NCBI RefSeq assembly: GCF_030158645.1
Contig: NZ_JAOASO010000081.1
Coordinates: 1 to 48,013 of the forward strand
Direction of reading: 5' to 3'
Length of the DNA stretch: 48,013 nucleotides
Source: Hydrogenophaga sp.
GTDB lineage: Bacteria; Pseudomonadota; Gammaproteobacteria; Burkholderiales; Burkholderiaceae_C
Each line of letters opens with the position of its first letter. The stretch's first letter is position 1. Of this stretch, positions 1 to 12,008 are shown one piece after another. A model generated the notes under the pieces. It made no database searches, had not been told where the DNA came from, and saw only the letters and a program-made list of their open reading frames with translations. A program made the translations under genes and the position numbers.

Positions 1-205
1 GATCTGTCATTCAAGCCGATGGATTGGCTGGCTTCTGAAGACTCCGATGCTGTGATGACTGCAAGCCTTGTCAAGCCTCGCCATTGGCAGCTTTCGCTGC
101 ACTGCTGTCTCTGCCCTTCCAAGGGTGGGCGACAGCCATCAGTCTTCACCTTACCTCGGCCAAGATGCGCCGAGCACTCAGTGGGTGTCCGCCGCATACC
201 GCTGA

Positions 206-496
206 TCAGCAAGAGCGAGAGATGCCTTTCGAAATTGCAGATTTTCGAGGTCTGCCCCTGCTTCTTTTGAGCTCTACAACAGGTGGTACCAGCTTGGAGC
301 CAACGGTTTCGCGAGGTGGTTCCCCAAGGCCTGCAACAAATGCTTCGAGATCTGAAACTCGAATCATCCTTCGGCGTCCGATCAAGAAGGTTGCAACTGG
401 AAACCTTCCGGCAGAAAGCCAGTTTTTTGCTGTCTGGTTGGCAATACCAATTGTTCGGGCTCCCTCGAGGTAGGGGATCAGTAACGCTGTGCTCAT
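206..496 (-). CDS. Small helix-turn-helix DNA-binding protein (AlpA/excisionase-like)
   Basis: A 96-residue protein. Residues about 5-60 look like a winged/MerR-type helix-turn-helix of the excisionase class: a recognition segment NQTAKNWLSAGRFP is followed by a wing (FLIGRRRMIRVSDLEAFV). The C-terminal tail is basic and holds an AT-hook-like RGRPRKS. The start at 496 is chosen because AGGAAG lies about five bases upstream; an in-frame start further out at 598 would add a non-conserved leader. Such proteins usually regulate integrated elements, and this one sits alone in gene-poor DNA beside a tRNA cluster, so I infer a remnant or edge of a mobile element. The exact family and target are unknown. 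Confidence 0.6.
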   Translation of the reverse strand: MSTALLIPYLEGARTIGIANQTAKNWLSAGRFPVATFLIGRRRMIRVSDLEAFVAGLGEPPRETVGSKLVPPVVELKRSRGRPRKSAISKGISRSC

Positions 497-995
497 GGCT
501 CTTCCTGTCGGCGCAGACGCGCCCAGTTTCAACGAGCTGACGGGTTGAGACTGACAGATGATCGACCGAGACACGTGACGTGTTCGACTCATCAACATTT
601 CCCATGATCATGGAATATGTTGATGCCGCACATGGGTGCGCGATTGAGCATGGGGTGGGAGGGATTGTGTCGGACGGTCAGCTTAAGTCATCACGACGAT
701 CAAATCCTCGAGTCCGTTGAGAACGGACATCTAATTTATCCACGTTCACGTGGACGACTGCAAAAATGGTACCACACGCGCAGATGGCATCGGCTCAGGT
801 GGTGACAGCTACCGTAAGAACACGCCCGACGTACTTTTGCAGAGCCTGAAATCAAGCGCTTTCAAAACCACGCTTCCACTCTGCTTGCAAGTTGCAAATG
901 GGGACAAAACCGGGACTGTCCTCCAGGTACGTCAAGGTCCTTCAAAGTATTTCCCGGGACAAAACGGGGACACTGATTTCCGTTCGGGCAAGAAA
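497..995. other. Gene-poor stretch with two near-identical short direct repeats
   Basis: I see no convincing gene here on either strand; the short open frames lack family features. Two copies of GGGACAAAAC followed by GGGAC lie at 901-916 and 956-971 (15 of 16 positions identical). Their position just downstream of a tRNA operon, beside a small excisionase-like gene, would fit an old integration site, but no integrase gene is visible in the window. Confidence 0.4.
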
Positions 996-1023
996 AAAGC
1001 CCGATGCTTTCGCGTCGGGCTTT
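996..1023 (-). terminator. Intrinsic terminator of the tRNA operon
   Basis: A perfect 9-bp stem (996-1004 against 1015-1023) closes a 10-base loop. Read on the minus strand it is followed by a run of T residues (TTTTTTC), so it would end the transcript that carries the three minus-strand tRNAs just upstream. Because the stem also ends in TTT on the plus strand it may work weakly in both directions. Confidence 0.85.
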
Positions 1024-1052
1024 ATCTAAGCTGTTGATTTACAACGACATTT

Positions 1053-1129
1053 TGGCGGAGTGGACGGGGCTCGAACCCGCGACCCCCGGCGTGACAGGCC
1101 GGTATTCTAACCAACTGAACTACCACTCC
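1053..1129 (-). tRNA. tRNA-Asp (anticodon GTC)
   Basis: The minus strand folds as a complete 77-base cloverleaf including an encoded CCA end. The acceptor is GGAGTGG/CCACTCC, the anticodon arm presents GTC within CCTGTCACG, and the T loop is GTTCGAGCC. It is the last gene of a Ala-Glu-Asp tRNA cluster and is followed by the terminator at 996-1023. Confidence 0.97.
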
Positions 1130-1185
1130 TGGTAGCTGTAACTTTTGTCAGGCTGCTTGTGCAACTGACCAAGTGCTACAAAACT

Positions 1186-1261
1186 TGGCGACCCTACGGG
1201 GATTCGAACCCCGGTACTCACCGTGAAAGGGTGATGTCCTAGGCCTCTAGACGATAGGGTC
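1186..1261 (-). tRNA. tRNA-Glu (anticodon TTC)
   Basis: A 76-base cloverleaf with encoded CCA. The acceptor stem is GACCCTA/TAGGGTC, the anticodon TTC lies in the loop of CACCCTTTCACGGTG, and the T loop is GTTCGAATC. It is the middle gene of the minus-strand tRNA cluster, with spacers of about 45-55 bases on each side that look like processing spacers. Confidence 0.97.
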
Positions 1262-1306
1262 ATAACCTGGACTGATTTGAATTACTTCAACTCATTTTCG
1301 ACACTT

Positions 1307-1382
<76 letters not shown>

Positions 1383-1442
1383 ACAGGGTTTGCCAATTCG
1401 CTTCGCCGATCTGATTCAGCGCTGCGTTTCAGCAAGCCTCAA

Positions 1443-1472
1443 ATTATAGGCGATTTTTCAAGCGTTCTGCAA
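1443..1472 (-). promoter_or_regulatory. Sigma-70-type promoter for the tRNA Ala-Glu-Asp cluster
   Basis: On the minus strand a perfect TATAAT (1448-1443) is preceded, with an 18-base spacer, by TTGCAG (1472-1467), four of six matches to the -35 consensus. The -35 box lies inside the last codons of gltX, so the tRNA operon starts within the 3' end of the upstream gene. Confidence 0.65.
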
Positions 1473-2846
1473 ACGATCCAAGACTGTTTGACGGTTTTGC
1501 AATTCGAGCACCGCATCGAGCGACGGCGTCTGGGCTGTGCCCATCACCAACACCCGCACCGGCATGGCGATCTGGGGCATCTTCAAGCCGTGCGCTGTCA
1601 GCACTTCCTTGATGGCCGCCGAGATACTGGCTTTGTCCCAGGTCACACCGCCCAGCTTGCCCGCCAGCGCCGCCAGAGCGGGCCGCACGGCATCGGTCAC
1701 GTGCTGTGCGCGTTCGTCGGCGTTGGGTGTGATGTCGGTGTAGAAGGCCCTGGCCCACTGGGCCAGGACCACGGTGGTGTCGCAGCGGTCCTTGAACAAA
1801 CCACAGATCCGCGGCAAACGTTCGTCCACCGCGATACCCTGCCATTTCAACTGCTCGGCCACCAGCGGTGCCAACGCATCGTCGGCCATCGCCTTGAGGT
1901 GTTGCGCGTTGACCCAGCGCAGCTTGGCGTCGTCGAACTGCGCCGCACTGCGGCCCAGGTGATCCAGGTTGAACCACTCGAGGAACTGCGCACGGCTGAA
2001 GATTTCATCGTCGCCGTGGCTCCAGCCCAGGCGCGCGAGGTAGTTCACCATCGCGTCGGGCAAATAGCCTTCGTCGCGGTACTGCGTGACGGGCTTGGCG
2101 CCGTTGCGCTTGCTCATCTTCTCGCCCTGCTCGTTGAGCACGGTGGGCAGGTGGGCATACACCGGCGGCTCCTTGCCAAGTGCACGGAAGATGTTGATCT
2201 GGCGCGGCGTGTTGTTCACGTGGTCGTCGCCCCGGATCACGTGGGTGATGGTCATGTCGATGTCGTCGACCACCACGCAGAAGTTGTAGGTGGGCGTGCC
2301 GTCGGGTCGCGCGATCACCAGGTCGTCGAGTTCGTCGTTGCTGATCTCGATACGGCCCTTGACCTTGTCGTCCCAAGCCACGACACCACCTTGCGGGTTT
2401 TTGAAACGCAGCACGGGCTTCACGCCTTCAGGCACGGCCGGCAACACCTTGCCGGGCTCGGGCCGCCAGGTGCCGTCGTAGCGCGGCTTTTCCTTGGCCG
2501 CCATTTGCGCTTCGCGAAGCGCGTCGAGCTCGGCCACGCTCATGTAGCAGGGATACACCAGGCCAGCGGACACCATCTCGGCGAGCACCGCCTTGTAACG
2601 GTCCATGCGCTGCATTTGGTAGAACGGGCCTTCGTCGTGGTCCAGGCCGAGCCACTTCATGCCTTCGATGATCACGTCCACCGCGGCCTGCGACGAGCGC
2701 TCCAGGTCGGTGTCTTCGATGCGCAGGATGAAGGTGCCGCCGGTGGAGCGCGCAAACGCCCACGGATACAGCGCGGAGCGGATGTTCCCGAGATGGATGA
2801 AGCCGGTGGGCGAAGGAGCGAAGCGGGTGCGGACGGTGGTGGTCAT
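1458..2846 (-). CDS. gltX: Glutamate--tRNA ligase (GltX)
   Basis: Charges tRNA-Glu with glutamate in the cytoplasm. The class I signatures are present: the HIGH-type motif in [13 protein letters not shown] (about residues 8-20) and the KMSKS-type motif KMSKR near residue 243. The length of 462 residues is normal for bacterial GltX. I start at 2846, one base beyond the metZ stop, because the conserved [13 protein letters not shown] begins there; an in-frame start at 2873 would overlap metZ by 26 bases. It is the last protein gene of a minus-strand run beginning with folC and lies immediately upstream of a tRNA-Glu-containing cluster, a fitting but probably coincidental neighbour. Confidence 0.97.
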   Translation of the reverse strand: MTTTVRTRFAPSPTGFIHLGNIRSALYPWAFARSTGGTFILRIEDTDLERSSQAAVDVIIEGMKWLGLDHDEGPFYQMQRMDRYKAVLAEMVSAGLVYPCYMSVAELDALREAQMAAKEKPRYDGTWRPEPGKVLPAVPEGVKPVLRFKNPQGGVVAWDDKVKGRIEISNDELDDLVIARPDGTPTYNFCVVVDDIDMTITHVIRGDDHVNNTPRQINIFRALGKEPPVYAHLPTVLNEQGEKMSKRNGAKPVTQYRDEGYLPDAMVNYLARLGWSHGDDEIFSRAQFLEWFNLDHLGRSAAQFDDAKLRWVNAQHLKAMADDALAPLVAEQLKWQGIAVDERLPRICGLFKDRCDTTVVLAQWARAFYTDITPNADERAQHVTDAVRPALAALAGKLGGVTWDKASISAAIKEVLTAHGLKMPQIAMPVRVLVMGTAQTPSLDAVLELQNRQTVLDRLQNA

Positions 2847-2847
2847 G

Positions 2848-4053
2848 TCAGAGGGTGAGGAGTCCGCGGTCAAGGTCGGTCTGGATGTCTTGGAGGTGTT
2901 CTAGCCCGACCGCCACGCGGATCAGACCTTGCACCACGCCAGCGGTCTGGCGCTGTGCTTCGGTCAGGCGACCGTGCGACGTGCTGGCAGGATGGGCCAT
3001 CAAGGTCTTGGTGTCGCCCAAATTGGTCGACAGCGACATGACCTGCAGTGAGTCGAGCACGTGAAAAGCGCGTGCGCGGGCCTGTTCGGCGTTGTCTGCC
3101 CTGACCTCGAACGACAGCACGGCGCCGCCACTGCCCGATTGCTGCGCCATGGCCAGCGCGTGCTGAGGATGGCTGGCCAGACCGGGGTAGTGCACGCGCG
3201 CCACAGCCGGGTGGTCTTGCAGCCATAGCGCGAGTTGAAGCGCGCGCGCCGATTGCGCCTGCATGCGGATGTCCAGCGTTTCCAGGCCCTTGAGAACGAC
3301 CCAGGCATTGAAAGGCGCCAGCGTCATGCCGGCACTCTTGAGCACGGGCAGAAAGCTCTTGGTCACCAGTTCCTGGCTGGCGCACAAAGCCCCCGCCATG
3401 ACGCGGCCCTGGCCGTCGAGGTACTTGGTACCCGAGTGCATGACGATGTCGGCGCCCAGTTTCATCGGCAGCTGCAGCGCCGGTGTGGCGAAGCAGTTGT
3501 CCACGCACAGCAGCGCACCGGCGTTGTGTGCGATGTCGGCCAGCGCGCGGATGTCGCACACCTCGGTGAGCGGATTGGTCGGTGTTTCGGCAAACAGCAG
3601 TTTGGTGGTCGGCCTGATCGCGCCCTGCCACGCCGCCACATCGGTCTGTGACACGAAGGTGGACTCAACGCCGAACTTGGCCAGGTCGGTGCCGATGAGC
3701 TTGATGGTCGAGCCGAACATGGAATGGGAACACACCACGTGGTCGCCGGCCTTGAGCAGGCCCATGCACATCATCAGGATGGCGGACATGCCCGACGCCG
3801 TGGACATGCAGGCCTCGGCGCCTTCGAGTGCGGCCAGTCGCTGCTCGAAGCTGGCCACGGTGGGGTTGCCGTAGCGGCCATAGGTGAAACCTTCCTCATC
3901 ACCCGCAAAGCGGCGTGCTGCCGCTTCGGCGCTGGGTTGCACATAGCCGCTGGTGAGGTACAGCGCTTCGGAGTTTTCGCCGTACTGGCTGCGCTCCACA
4001 GCCTCGCGCACGGCCAGCGTGTCGCGGTGCAGATCGGTCGTCTTCTGGGTCAT
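2848..4053 (-). CDS. metZ: O-succinylhomoserine sulfhydrylase (MetZ)
   Basis: PLP enzyme of the Cys/Met metabolism family that makes homocysteine directly from O-succinylhomoserine and sulfide in methionine synthesis. The 401-residue chain has the family's YGRYGNPT substrate-side motif near residue 60 and the PLP-lysine motif [12 protein letters not shown], with the lysine at about residue 209. Similar PLP enzymes (cystathionine gamma-synthase or MetY) are possible, but the YLTSGYV N-terminus and the purF-metZ gene order favour MetZ. It follows purF after 12 bases and abuts gltX, so it is probably cotranscribed with both. Confidence 0.9.
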   Translation of the reverse strand: MTQKTTDLHRDTLAVREAVERSQYGENSEALYLTSGYVQPSAEAAARRFAGDEEGFTYGRYGNPTVASFEQRLAALEGAEACMSTASGMSAILMMCMGLLKAGDHVVCSHSMFGSTIKLIGTDLAKFGVESTFVSQTDVAAWQGAIRPTTKLLFAETPTNPLTEVCDIRALADIAHNAGALLCVDNCFATPALQLPMKLGADIVMHSGTKYLDGQGRVMAGALCASQELVTKSFLPVLKSAGMTLAPFNAWVVLKGLETLDIRMQAQSARALQLALWLQDHPAVARVHYPGLASHPQHALAMAQQSGSGGAVLSFEVRADNAEQARARAFHVLDSLQVMSLSTNLGDTKTLMAHPASTSHGRLTEAQRQTAGVVQGLIRVAVGLEHLQDIQTDLDRGLLTL

Positions 4054-4065
4054 GGGCCTGTGCTT

Positions 4066-5571
<1,506 letters not shown>

Positions 5572-5602
5572 GTTTCGATCCTCTGAAAAAACTCAAACCG
5601 TT

Positions 5603-6088
5603 CTAAGCGATATATCGGGCCACCGGCTCGGGCAACAAGGGCTTGACGGCGTGCAACGTGGCCACCAGCACGTTGGCCACCACCGAACCTTGCCACCACG
5701 GGGCATCGCGCAGCGGCGACATGCTCACCACCACCGCAAAGGCCAGCAACATCACCGCGCCGCGTGCCAAGCCGAAAGCACCACCCAGAATCCGGTCCAC
5801 CGGACGCAATCCGACCGACGCCACCAGCTTCTTGACCAACCACGCGAGCAATCCACCCGCAAACGCCACCGCGATGAACACCAACAGGAATCCCGCGGCC
5901 AGCTGCAGCGGCGGCGACAGGCCCTCCAGCGGCAACACCGCGGCCACTTCATCGGCGTAGGCCTGCGCGCACACGAAAGCCGCCACCCAACCGGCCACCG
6001 AGAGCACCTCGTACACCAGGCCGCGCCACACGCCGAGCAACACCGACAGCAACAACACCGTCAGCAGCAAACCATCCGTCAAACCCAT
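5603..6088 (-). CDS. cvpA: CvpA family membrane protein
   Basis: A 161-residue inner-membrane protein with about four hydrophobic segments, starting MGLTDGLLLTVLLLSVLLGVWRG, as in the colicin V production protein family. Family members are needed for colicin V export in E. coli and have been linked to envelope homeostasis; the biochemical activity is not settled. The position between a SPOR-domain gene and purF matches the folC-dedD-cvpA-purF order of many proteobacteria, which strengthens the call. Confidence 0.93.
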   Translation of the reverse strand: MGLTDGLLLTVLLLSVLLGVWRGLVYEVLSVAGWVAAFVCAQAYADEVAAVLPLEGLSPPLQLAAGFLLVFIAVAFAGGLLAWLVKKLVASVGLRPVDRILGGAFGLARGAVMLLAFAVVVSMSPLRDAPWWQGSVVANVLVATLHAVKPLLPEPVARYIA

Positions 6089-6110
6089 GCGGCCATCGTC
6101 CGTGGGCGCG

Positions 6111-6833
6111 TCACAGCGTGAGCACGGCCGCGGGCAAGCCCAGGGCCTTCACCCGGGCCGCCGCCTTGTCGGCCTCGGCTCGGTTGTTGTAGGGCCCCAG
6201 GCGCACGCGGATGCGACGGCCTTCTGATGTTTCGGCCACGTGGGTGTAGGTCTTGAGCCCGGCGGCTTCGAGCTTCTGGCGCACCGATCGGGCGCCCGAT
6301 TCTTCGGAGAACGCGCCCACCTGCACCACGAGGCGCTCGGCCACCGCGGTGGCCGGCGTTGCAGCGGCGGCCGTCGCAGGTGCTGTGGCGGTCTTGCCTT
6401 CGAGCAAGGCACGGGCACGTTCCGCGTCGGCAGGTGCAGAAGCGGGCTTGGCGGGCTCTGCCGTGGACTTGGGCGGGGCGGCGGCCTCAACGACCTCTTC
6501 GCGCGCACTCAGGGTTTCGCGTGCTTCAACACTGGGCGCAGGCGGTTTGGCGGTGGGAGGCGCCGCAGCAGGCGCCGCCGCCGTGGACGGCGGCTTCACG
6601 GCCGGCGCGGGCGTGCTCTTGGCCGGAATCTCGATGGGAATGTCGACCGAAATCGGGCGCGGCTGGGTGTCGAACAGCAGCGGGAACCCCACCACGCCCA
6701 GCAACACCAGCACGCTGGCGCCGATGAGACGGTGGCGCGCGCGGCGGCGCACGGCGTCAATGCTTTGCGGCGGCGGTGTCGATGGATTGCCCTGTGAGCC
6801 TGAACGGGATTTGAACATTCGGGTGGGAACCAT
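6111..6833 (-). CDS. SPOR-domain cell-division-type protein (DedD-like)
   Basis: A 240-residue bitopic membrane protein. After a short basic cytoplasmic tail (RRRARHR) comes one transmembrane helix (LIGASVLVLLGVVGFPLLF, about residues 36-54). A long Ala/Pro-rich periplasmic linker follows, then a C-terminal SPOR domain (about 165-240; VQVGAFSEESGARSVRQKL and RIRVRLGPYNNRAEA). SPOR domains bind denuded septal peptidoglycan, so a septal role is likely. The start at 6833 is the outermost ATG; an ATG five codons later (6818) is equally plausible because neither has a clear ribosome site. The position between folC and cvpA matches dedD. Confidence 0.88.
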   Translation of the reverse strand: MVPTRMFKSRSGSQGNPSTPPPQSIDAVRRRARHRLIGASVLVLLGVVGFPLLFDTQPRPISVDIPIEIPAKSTPAPAVKPPSTAAAPAAAPPTAKPPAPSVEARETLSAREEVVEAAAPPKSTAEPAKPASAPADAERARALLEGKTATAPATAAAATPATAVAERLVVQVGAFSEESGARSVRQKLEAAGLKTYTHVAETSEGRRIRVRLGPYNNRAEADKAAARVKALGLPAAVLTL

Positions 6834-6899
6834 GGCGCCAAAGGAGGCCTGGCGAGGGGCGCGACACGGGGAGCGGTCGGGACAGCTCGGGCGGAGGGG

Positions 6900-8249
6900 T
6901 CAGGAAGGCAGGTGTTTGGCCGACAAGCGGGGCACACCGTCCTGCAAGACACCCCCCACGGTGAAAAACGATCCGAAGACCACGATTCTATCAGCGGGGT
7001 CCGCGTGGGACACCGCCGCCTGCAGGGCCTCCATGGGGTTGGCGTGGCAGCCCGCCACCGTGCTTTTGGCCGTGGCGGGGTGGACTTTGAGCGTCTCGGC
7101 CAGAGCGGCGGCGGTGCTGGCTCGGGGCAGCGGCAGGTCGGTCAGGTGCCAGCGGTCGATCAGTGGCGCGATGCGCTCGAGCATGGCGCCCAGGTCCTTG
7201 TCGGCCATGGCGCCGAACACCGCGTGGGTGGTGGGGTAGTAGCCCATGGCGTCGAGGTTTTCGGTGAGCGCTGCCACCGAATGCGGGTTGTGCGCCACGT
7301 CGAGCACCAGGGTGGGCGTGCCGGGCACGATCTGGAACCGCCCGGGCAGCTCCACCAGCGCCAGGCCGTTGCGCACCGCCTGGGCCGTGACGGGCAGTTT
7401 CGACCGCAAAGCCTCCACCGCACCGAGCACACCCGACGCATTCACCAGTTGATTCGCGCCGCGCAGCGCCGGGTAGGCCAGCCCGGCGTAACGCCGCCCG
7501 CCGTGCGAGGGATGCATGGCCCAACCCCACTGCTGCTGGTCACCGGCGAAATGGAAGTCCTTGCCGATGCGCCAGAGGTCTGCACCGATCTCCAGGGCGC
7601 GATCCAACACGCTCTGCGGGGGCACCGGGTCGCTCACCACCACCGGGCGGCCGGTGCGCATGATGCCGGCCTTCTCGAAGCCGATGGCTTCGCGGTCGTT
7701 GCCCAGCAGGGCCATGTGGTCCAGCGCGATACACGTGATGACGGCGCAGTCGGTGTCGATGATGTTCACCGCGTCGAGCCGACCGCCCAGGCCCACCTCC
7801 AGGATCGCCACATCCAACCCCGCTCGCGACAACGTGCGCAGGATCGCCAGGGTGGTGAATTCAAAGTAGCTCAGGCTGATTTCTTCTTCCCCGCCCTGCC
7901 CCTTGCGCGCTTCTTCCACCTCCGCAAACGCCGGCAGCAGTTCGGCGGTGGCCACCGGTTCACCGGCGATGCGGCAGCGCTCTTCAAAATGCACCAGGTG
8001 CGGCGAGGTGTAGACGCCGGTGCGGTAGCCCGACTGCGTGTAAACCGCCTCCAGCATTGCGCAGGTGCTGCCCTTGCCGTTGGTGCCAGCCACGGTGATC
8101 ACCGGGCAGGGCAGTGCGAGCTTCATGCGTTGCGCCACGCGCTGAACACGCTCCAGCCCCATGTCGATGGTGACCGGGTGCAGGCGTTCGGCGTGGGCCA
8201 GCCACTCGGGCAATGTGGTGGGGTGGGGAGGCAGAGGGATGTTGAGCAT
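6900..8249 (-). CDS. folC: Bifunctional dihydrofolate/folylpolyglutamate synthase (FolC)
   Basis: An ATP-dependent Mur-ligase-type enzyme that joins dihydropteroate to glutamate and extends folate with glutamates. The P-loop ITVAGTNGKGSTCAMLE lies at about residues 47-63, and the family segments ILEVGLGGRLDAVN and LDVAHNPHS are present. The start at 8249 (MLNIPLPPHPTTL) is preferred over an in-frame codon at 8315 because the added 22 residues are arginine-rich, unlike the family, and would overlap the divergent gene. The result is 449 residues, the usual size. It heads the minus-strand run leading to purF and gltX; accD, its common upstream partner, is absent here. Confidence 0.95.
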   Translation of the reverse strand: MLNIPLPPHPTTLPEWLAHAERLHPVTIDMGLERVQRVAQRMKLALPCPVITVAGTNGKGSTCAMLEAVYTQSGYRTGVYTSPHLVHFEERCRIAGEPVATAELLPAFAEVEEARKGQGGEEEISLSYFEFTTLAILRTLSRAGLDVAILEVGLGGRLDAVNIIDTDCAVITCIALDHMALLGNDREAIGFEKAGIMRTGRPVVVSDPVPPQSVLDRALEIGADLWRIGKDFHFAGDQQQWGWAMHPSHGGRRYAGLAYPALRGANQLVNASGVLGAVEALRSKLPVTAQAVRNGLALVELPGRFQIVPGTPTLVLDVAHNPHSVAALTENLDAMGYYPTTHAVFGAMADKDLGAMLERIAPLIDRWHLTDLPLPRASTAAALAETLKVHPATAKSTVAGCHANPMEALQAAVSHADPADRIVVFGSFFTVGGVLQDGVPRLSAKHLPS

Positions 8250-8307
8250 GGCTGGATTGTCCCATCGGGTCCACGACCTTCGCCTCCATCGCCGACAATC
8301 CCGTTCC

Positions 8308-8652
8308 ATGATCACTGTCTACGGCATTCCCAACTGCGACACCGTCAAAAAGGCCCGCGCCTGGCTGACCGAACACGGTGTCGAACACCACTTTCACGAC
8401 TTCAAGAAACAGGGCGTGTCCGAGTCCGAGCTTGACCGTTGGCTCGCCGCCGTGGGATGGGAGAGCGTCATCAACCGCAAGGGCACGACCTGGCGCCAGC
8501 TGGACGAGGCTGTTCGGGCCGGCGTGACCGATGTGGCCAGCGCCCGGGCCGTGGCGCTGGCGAATCCGAGCCTGATCAAGCGCCCGGTGGTGCAGTGGAC
8601 CGACGGCATCACCGTGGGTTTTGACGCCGCCGGATGGCAATCACGCCTCTGA
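8308..8652 (+). CDS. ArsC/Spx-family thioredoxin-fold protein (YffB-like)
   Basis: A 114-residue thioredoxin-fold protein starting MITVYGIPNCDTVKKARAWL. The single cysteine in PNCDT takes the place of the redox Cys, and the conserved family segment KRPVVQW lies near residue 92. The absence of other arsenic-resistance genes and the single-Cys motif suggest the YffB-like subgroup, a putative glutathione-linked reductase, not a true arsenate reductase. The start is separated from divergent folC by 58 bases. Substrate unknown. Confidence 0.85.
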   Translation: MITVYGIPNCDTVKKARAWLTEHGVEHHFHDFKKQGVSESELDRWLAAVGWESVINRKGTTWRQLDEAVRAGVTDVASARAVALANPSLIKRPVVQWTDGITVGFDAAGWQSRL

Positions 8653-8740
8653 CCACCGGCCACCGCTGCGAGCCCGCGACCTAAAATCGCGCGTTGTCTT
8701 CCGATTTTTGCCTTTTGTCCCAGCACCACACCCCAACACC

Positions 8741-9058
8741 ATGAGCACCACCCACTTCGACGGCGTGACCGTCAACACCCAGGCCAGCGTGTACTTCGAC
8801 GGCAAGTGCGTCAGCCACGGCATCACCTTCGCCGACGGCACGAAAAAGTCGGTCGGCGTGGTGCTGCCCGCCACCCTCACCTTCAACACCGGCGCGCCCG
8901 AAATCATGGAGTGCGTGGCCGGCGGTTGCGAATACAAACTGGCCGGCACCGAGGCCTGGCTCAAGTCCGGCCCTGGCGACCAGTTCAGCGTGCCCGGCAA
9001 CAGCAGCTTCGAGATCCGCGTGACCGAGCCCTACCACTACATCTGCCATTTCGGCTGA
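8741..9058 (+). CDS. ppnP: Pyrimidine/purine nucleoside phosphorylase (PpnP family)
   Basis: A 105-residue single-domain cupin of the former DUF1255/YaiE family. Family members split a broad range of nucleosides by phosphorolysis. The conserved features here include YFDGKCVSHGITFADGTKKSVGVVLP near the N-terminus and the cupin core VPGNSSFEIRV and YHYICHFG at the C-terminus. The start is an ATG after a GC-poor leader; an upstream in-frame start at 8621 would run through non-conserved sequence. argG follows after 17 bases, so the two may share a transcript. Confidence 0.9.
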   Translation: MSTTHFDGVTVNTQASVYFDGKCVSHGITFADGTKKSVGVVLPATLTFNTGAPEIMECVAGGCEYKLAGTEAWLKSGPGDQFSVPGNSSFEIRVTEPYHYICHFG

Positions 9059-9066
9059 ACCACTGA

Positions 9067-10407
<1,341 letters not shown>

Positions 10408-10431
10408 GGGCCGCCCTCGGGCTCAAGCCGG

Positions 10432-11481
10432 TCAAACCACCACCGGCTCGGTCTCCAGCAAGATACCGAAGCGCTCGTAGACGCTGGTCTGGATCGCCTT
10501 GGCCAGCGTCATCACCTCACCACCGGTGGCGCCACCGCGGTTCACCAGCACCAGCGCCTGGCGCTCGTACACACCCGCGCTGCCCACGCCCTTGCCCTTC
10601 CAGCCACAGGCGTCGATGAGCCAGCCTGCGGCCAGCTTGATGCTGCCGTCGGCCATGGGGTAATGCACCACCTTGGGTTCACGGGCGATGATGTCGGCGC
10701 ATTGTTCGCGGGACACCGTGGGATTCTTGAAAAAGCTGCCAGCGTTGCCGATCACCGCCGGGTCGGGCAATTTCGCGCGGCGGATCGCGCAGACCCAGTC
10801 GAAGATCTGCTGCGCGCTCGGTGATGAAACGCCGCTCTCCGCCATCTTGCGGTCCAGATCGGCATAACCCAGCACCGCTTTCCAGGGCTTGGGCAGCCAG
10901 AAGCGCACATGCGTGATGAGCGCACGACCGGCCAGCCCCAGGCCTTTGTCGCCGGCCGGCGGGTGTTTGAAGACCGAGTCGCGGTAGCCAAAACCGCACT
11001 TCGCGGCGTCCAGCGTGAAACTCTGGCCGGTCTGCAGATCGATCGCGTCCAGTGCGCTGAAACGGTCCTGCAGCTCCACCCCGTAAGCACCGATGTTCTG
11101 CACCGGCGAGGCGCCCACCGTGCCCGGAATCAACGCCAGGTTTTCCAGGCCCGGGTAACCCTGCTCCAGCGTCCAGCGCACGAAGTCGTGCCAGTCTTCG
11201 CCGGCCCCAGCCTCCACCAGCCAGCCCTTGGCGGTTTCCTCCACGAGGCGTCGGCCTGAAATTTCGACTTTGATCACCAGCTGCTTGATGTCACCGGTGA
11301 TCACCAGGTTGCTGCCGCCACCCAGCACAAAGGGCGGTGTACCCGTCGCCGTGCGCGCTTCCTGATCGGCCAGCAGGGCCAGCACGTCGTCGGTTGAGCG
11401 CACGCGCACCAGGCGATGAGCCCGGGCAACGATGCCAAAAGTGTTATGCGGCTGGAGCGCCACGTTGTTCTCGACTACCAT
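10432..11481 (-). CDS. murB: UDP-N-acetylenolpyruvoylglucosamine reductase (MurB)
   Basis: FAD enzyme that reduces UDP-GlcNAc-enolpyruvate to UDP-MurNAc in peptidoglycan synthesis. The N-terminus has the HNTFG motif (residues 12-16), the FAD-binding core [17 protein letters not shown] lies at about residues 118-134, and the catalytic serine motif [10 protein letters not shown] is near residue 230-240. At 349 residues it matches the type I (E. coli-like) enzymes. It is divergent from yajQ with 40 bases between the starts. Confidence 0.97.
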   Translation of the reverse strand: MVVENNVALQPHNTFGIVARAHRLVRVRSTDDVLALLADQEARTATGTPPFVLGGGSNLVITGDIKQLVIKVEISGRRLVEETAKGWLVEAGAGEDWHDFVRWTLEQGYPGLENLALIPGTVGASPVQNIGAYGVELQDRFSALDAIDLQTGQSFTLDAAKCGFGYRDSVFKHPPAGDKGLGLAGRALITHVRFWLPKPWKAVLGYADLDRKMAESGVSSPSAQQIFDWVCAIRRAKLPDPAVIGNAGSFFKNPTVSREQCADIIAREPKVVHYPMADGSIKLAAGWLIDACGWKGKGVGSAGVYERQALVLVNRGGATGGEVMTLAKAIQTSVYERFGILLETEPVVV

Positions 11482-11521
11482 TCTTCGATTCTCTCATTCA
11501 CCTTTTTGCAAGACCCCCAGC

Positions 11522-12007
11522 ATGCCTTCTTTTGACACCGTTCTTGAAGCCGATTTTGTCGAAGTGAAAAATGCGGTCGATCAGGTCGCGCGCGAGATCG
11601 GCACCCGCTTCGATTTCAAGGGCACGAGCGCGGCCATCGAGCTCAAAGACAAGGAAATCATCCTGCACGGCGACGCCGACTTCCAGCTCCAGCAGATCGA
11701 CGATGTGCTGCGCGGCAAACTCACCAAACGCGGTGTCGACGCGCGCTTTCTTGACGTGGGCAAGGTCGAAAAAGTCGGTGGCGACAAGGTCAAGCAGGTG
11801 GTGAAGGTGCGCAACGGCGTGAGCACCGAAGACGGCAAGAAGATCCAGCAGGCCATCAAGGGCAGCAAGCTCAAGGTGCAGGGCGCCATCCAGGGCGACG
11901 CGGTGCGGGTCACCGGCGCCAAGCGCGATGACCTGCAGGCGGCCATGGCGCTCATCAAGTCCGAACTCAAGGACCTTCCTCTCTCGTTCAACAATTTCAG
12001 GGATTGA
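11522..12007 (+). CDS. yajQ: YajQ family nucleotide-binding protein
   Basis: A 161-residue cytoplasmic protein of two ferredoxin-like domains, starting [21 protein letters not shown] and ending FNNFRD, both hallmarks of the family. Xanthomonas and Pseudomonas members bind cyclic di-GMP and act with transcription factors; E. coli YajQ binds nucleotides or tRNA. The start at 11522 is chosen because the family sequence begins there; an in-frame start upstream at 11432 would overlap the murB start region. The next gene starts one base after this stop. Confidence 0.95.
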   Translation: MPSFDTVLEADFVEVKNAVDQVAREIGTRFDFKGTSAAIELKDKEIILHGDADFQLQQIDDVLRGKLTKRGVDARFLDVGKVEKVGGDKVKQVVKVRNGVSTEDGKKIQQAIKGSKLKVQGAIQGDAVRVTGAKRDDLQAAMALIKSELKDLPLSFNNFRD

Positions 12008-12008
12008 G

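Noticed and set aside
901..971. Short GGGACAAAAC repeats as a CRISPR
   Set aside because: There are only two copies of about 16 bases and no cas genes; they do not form an array.
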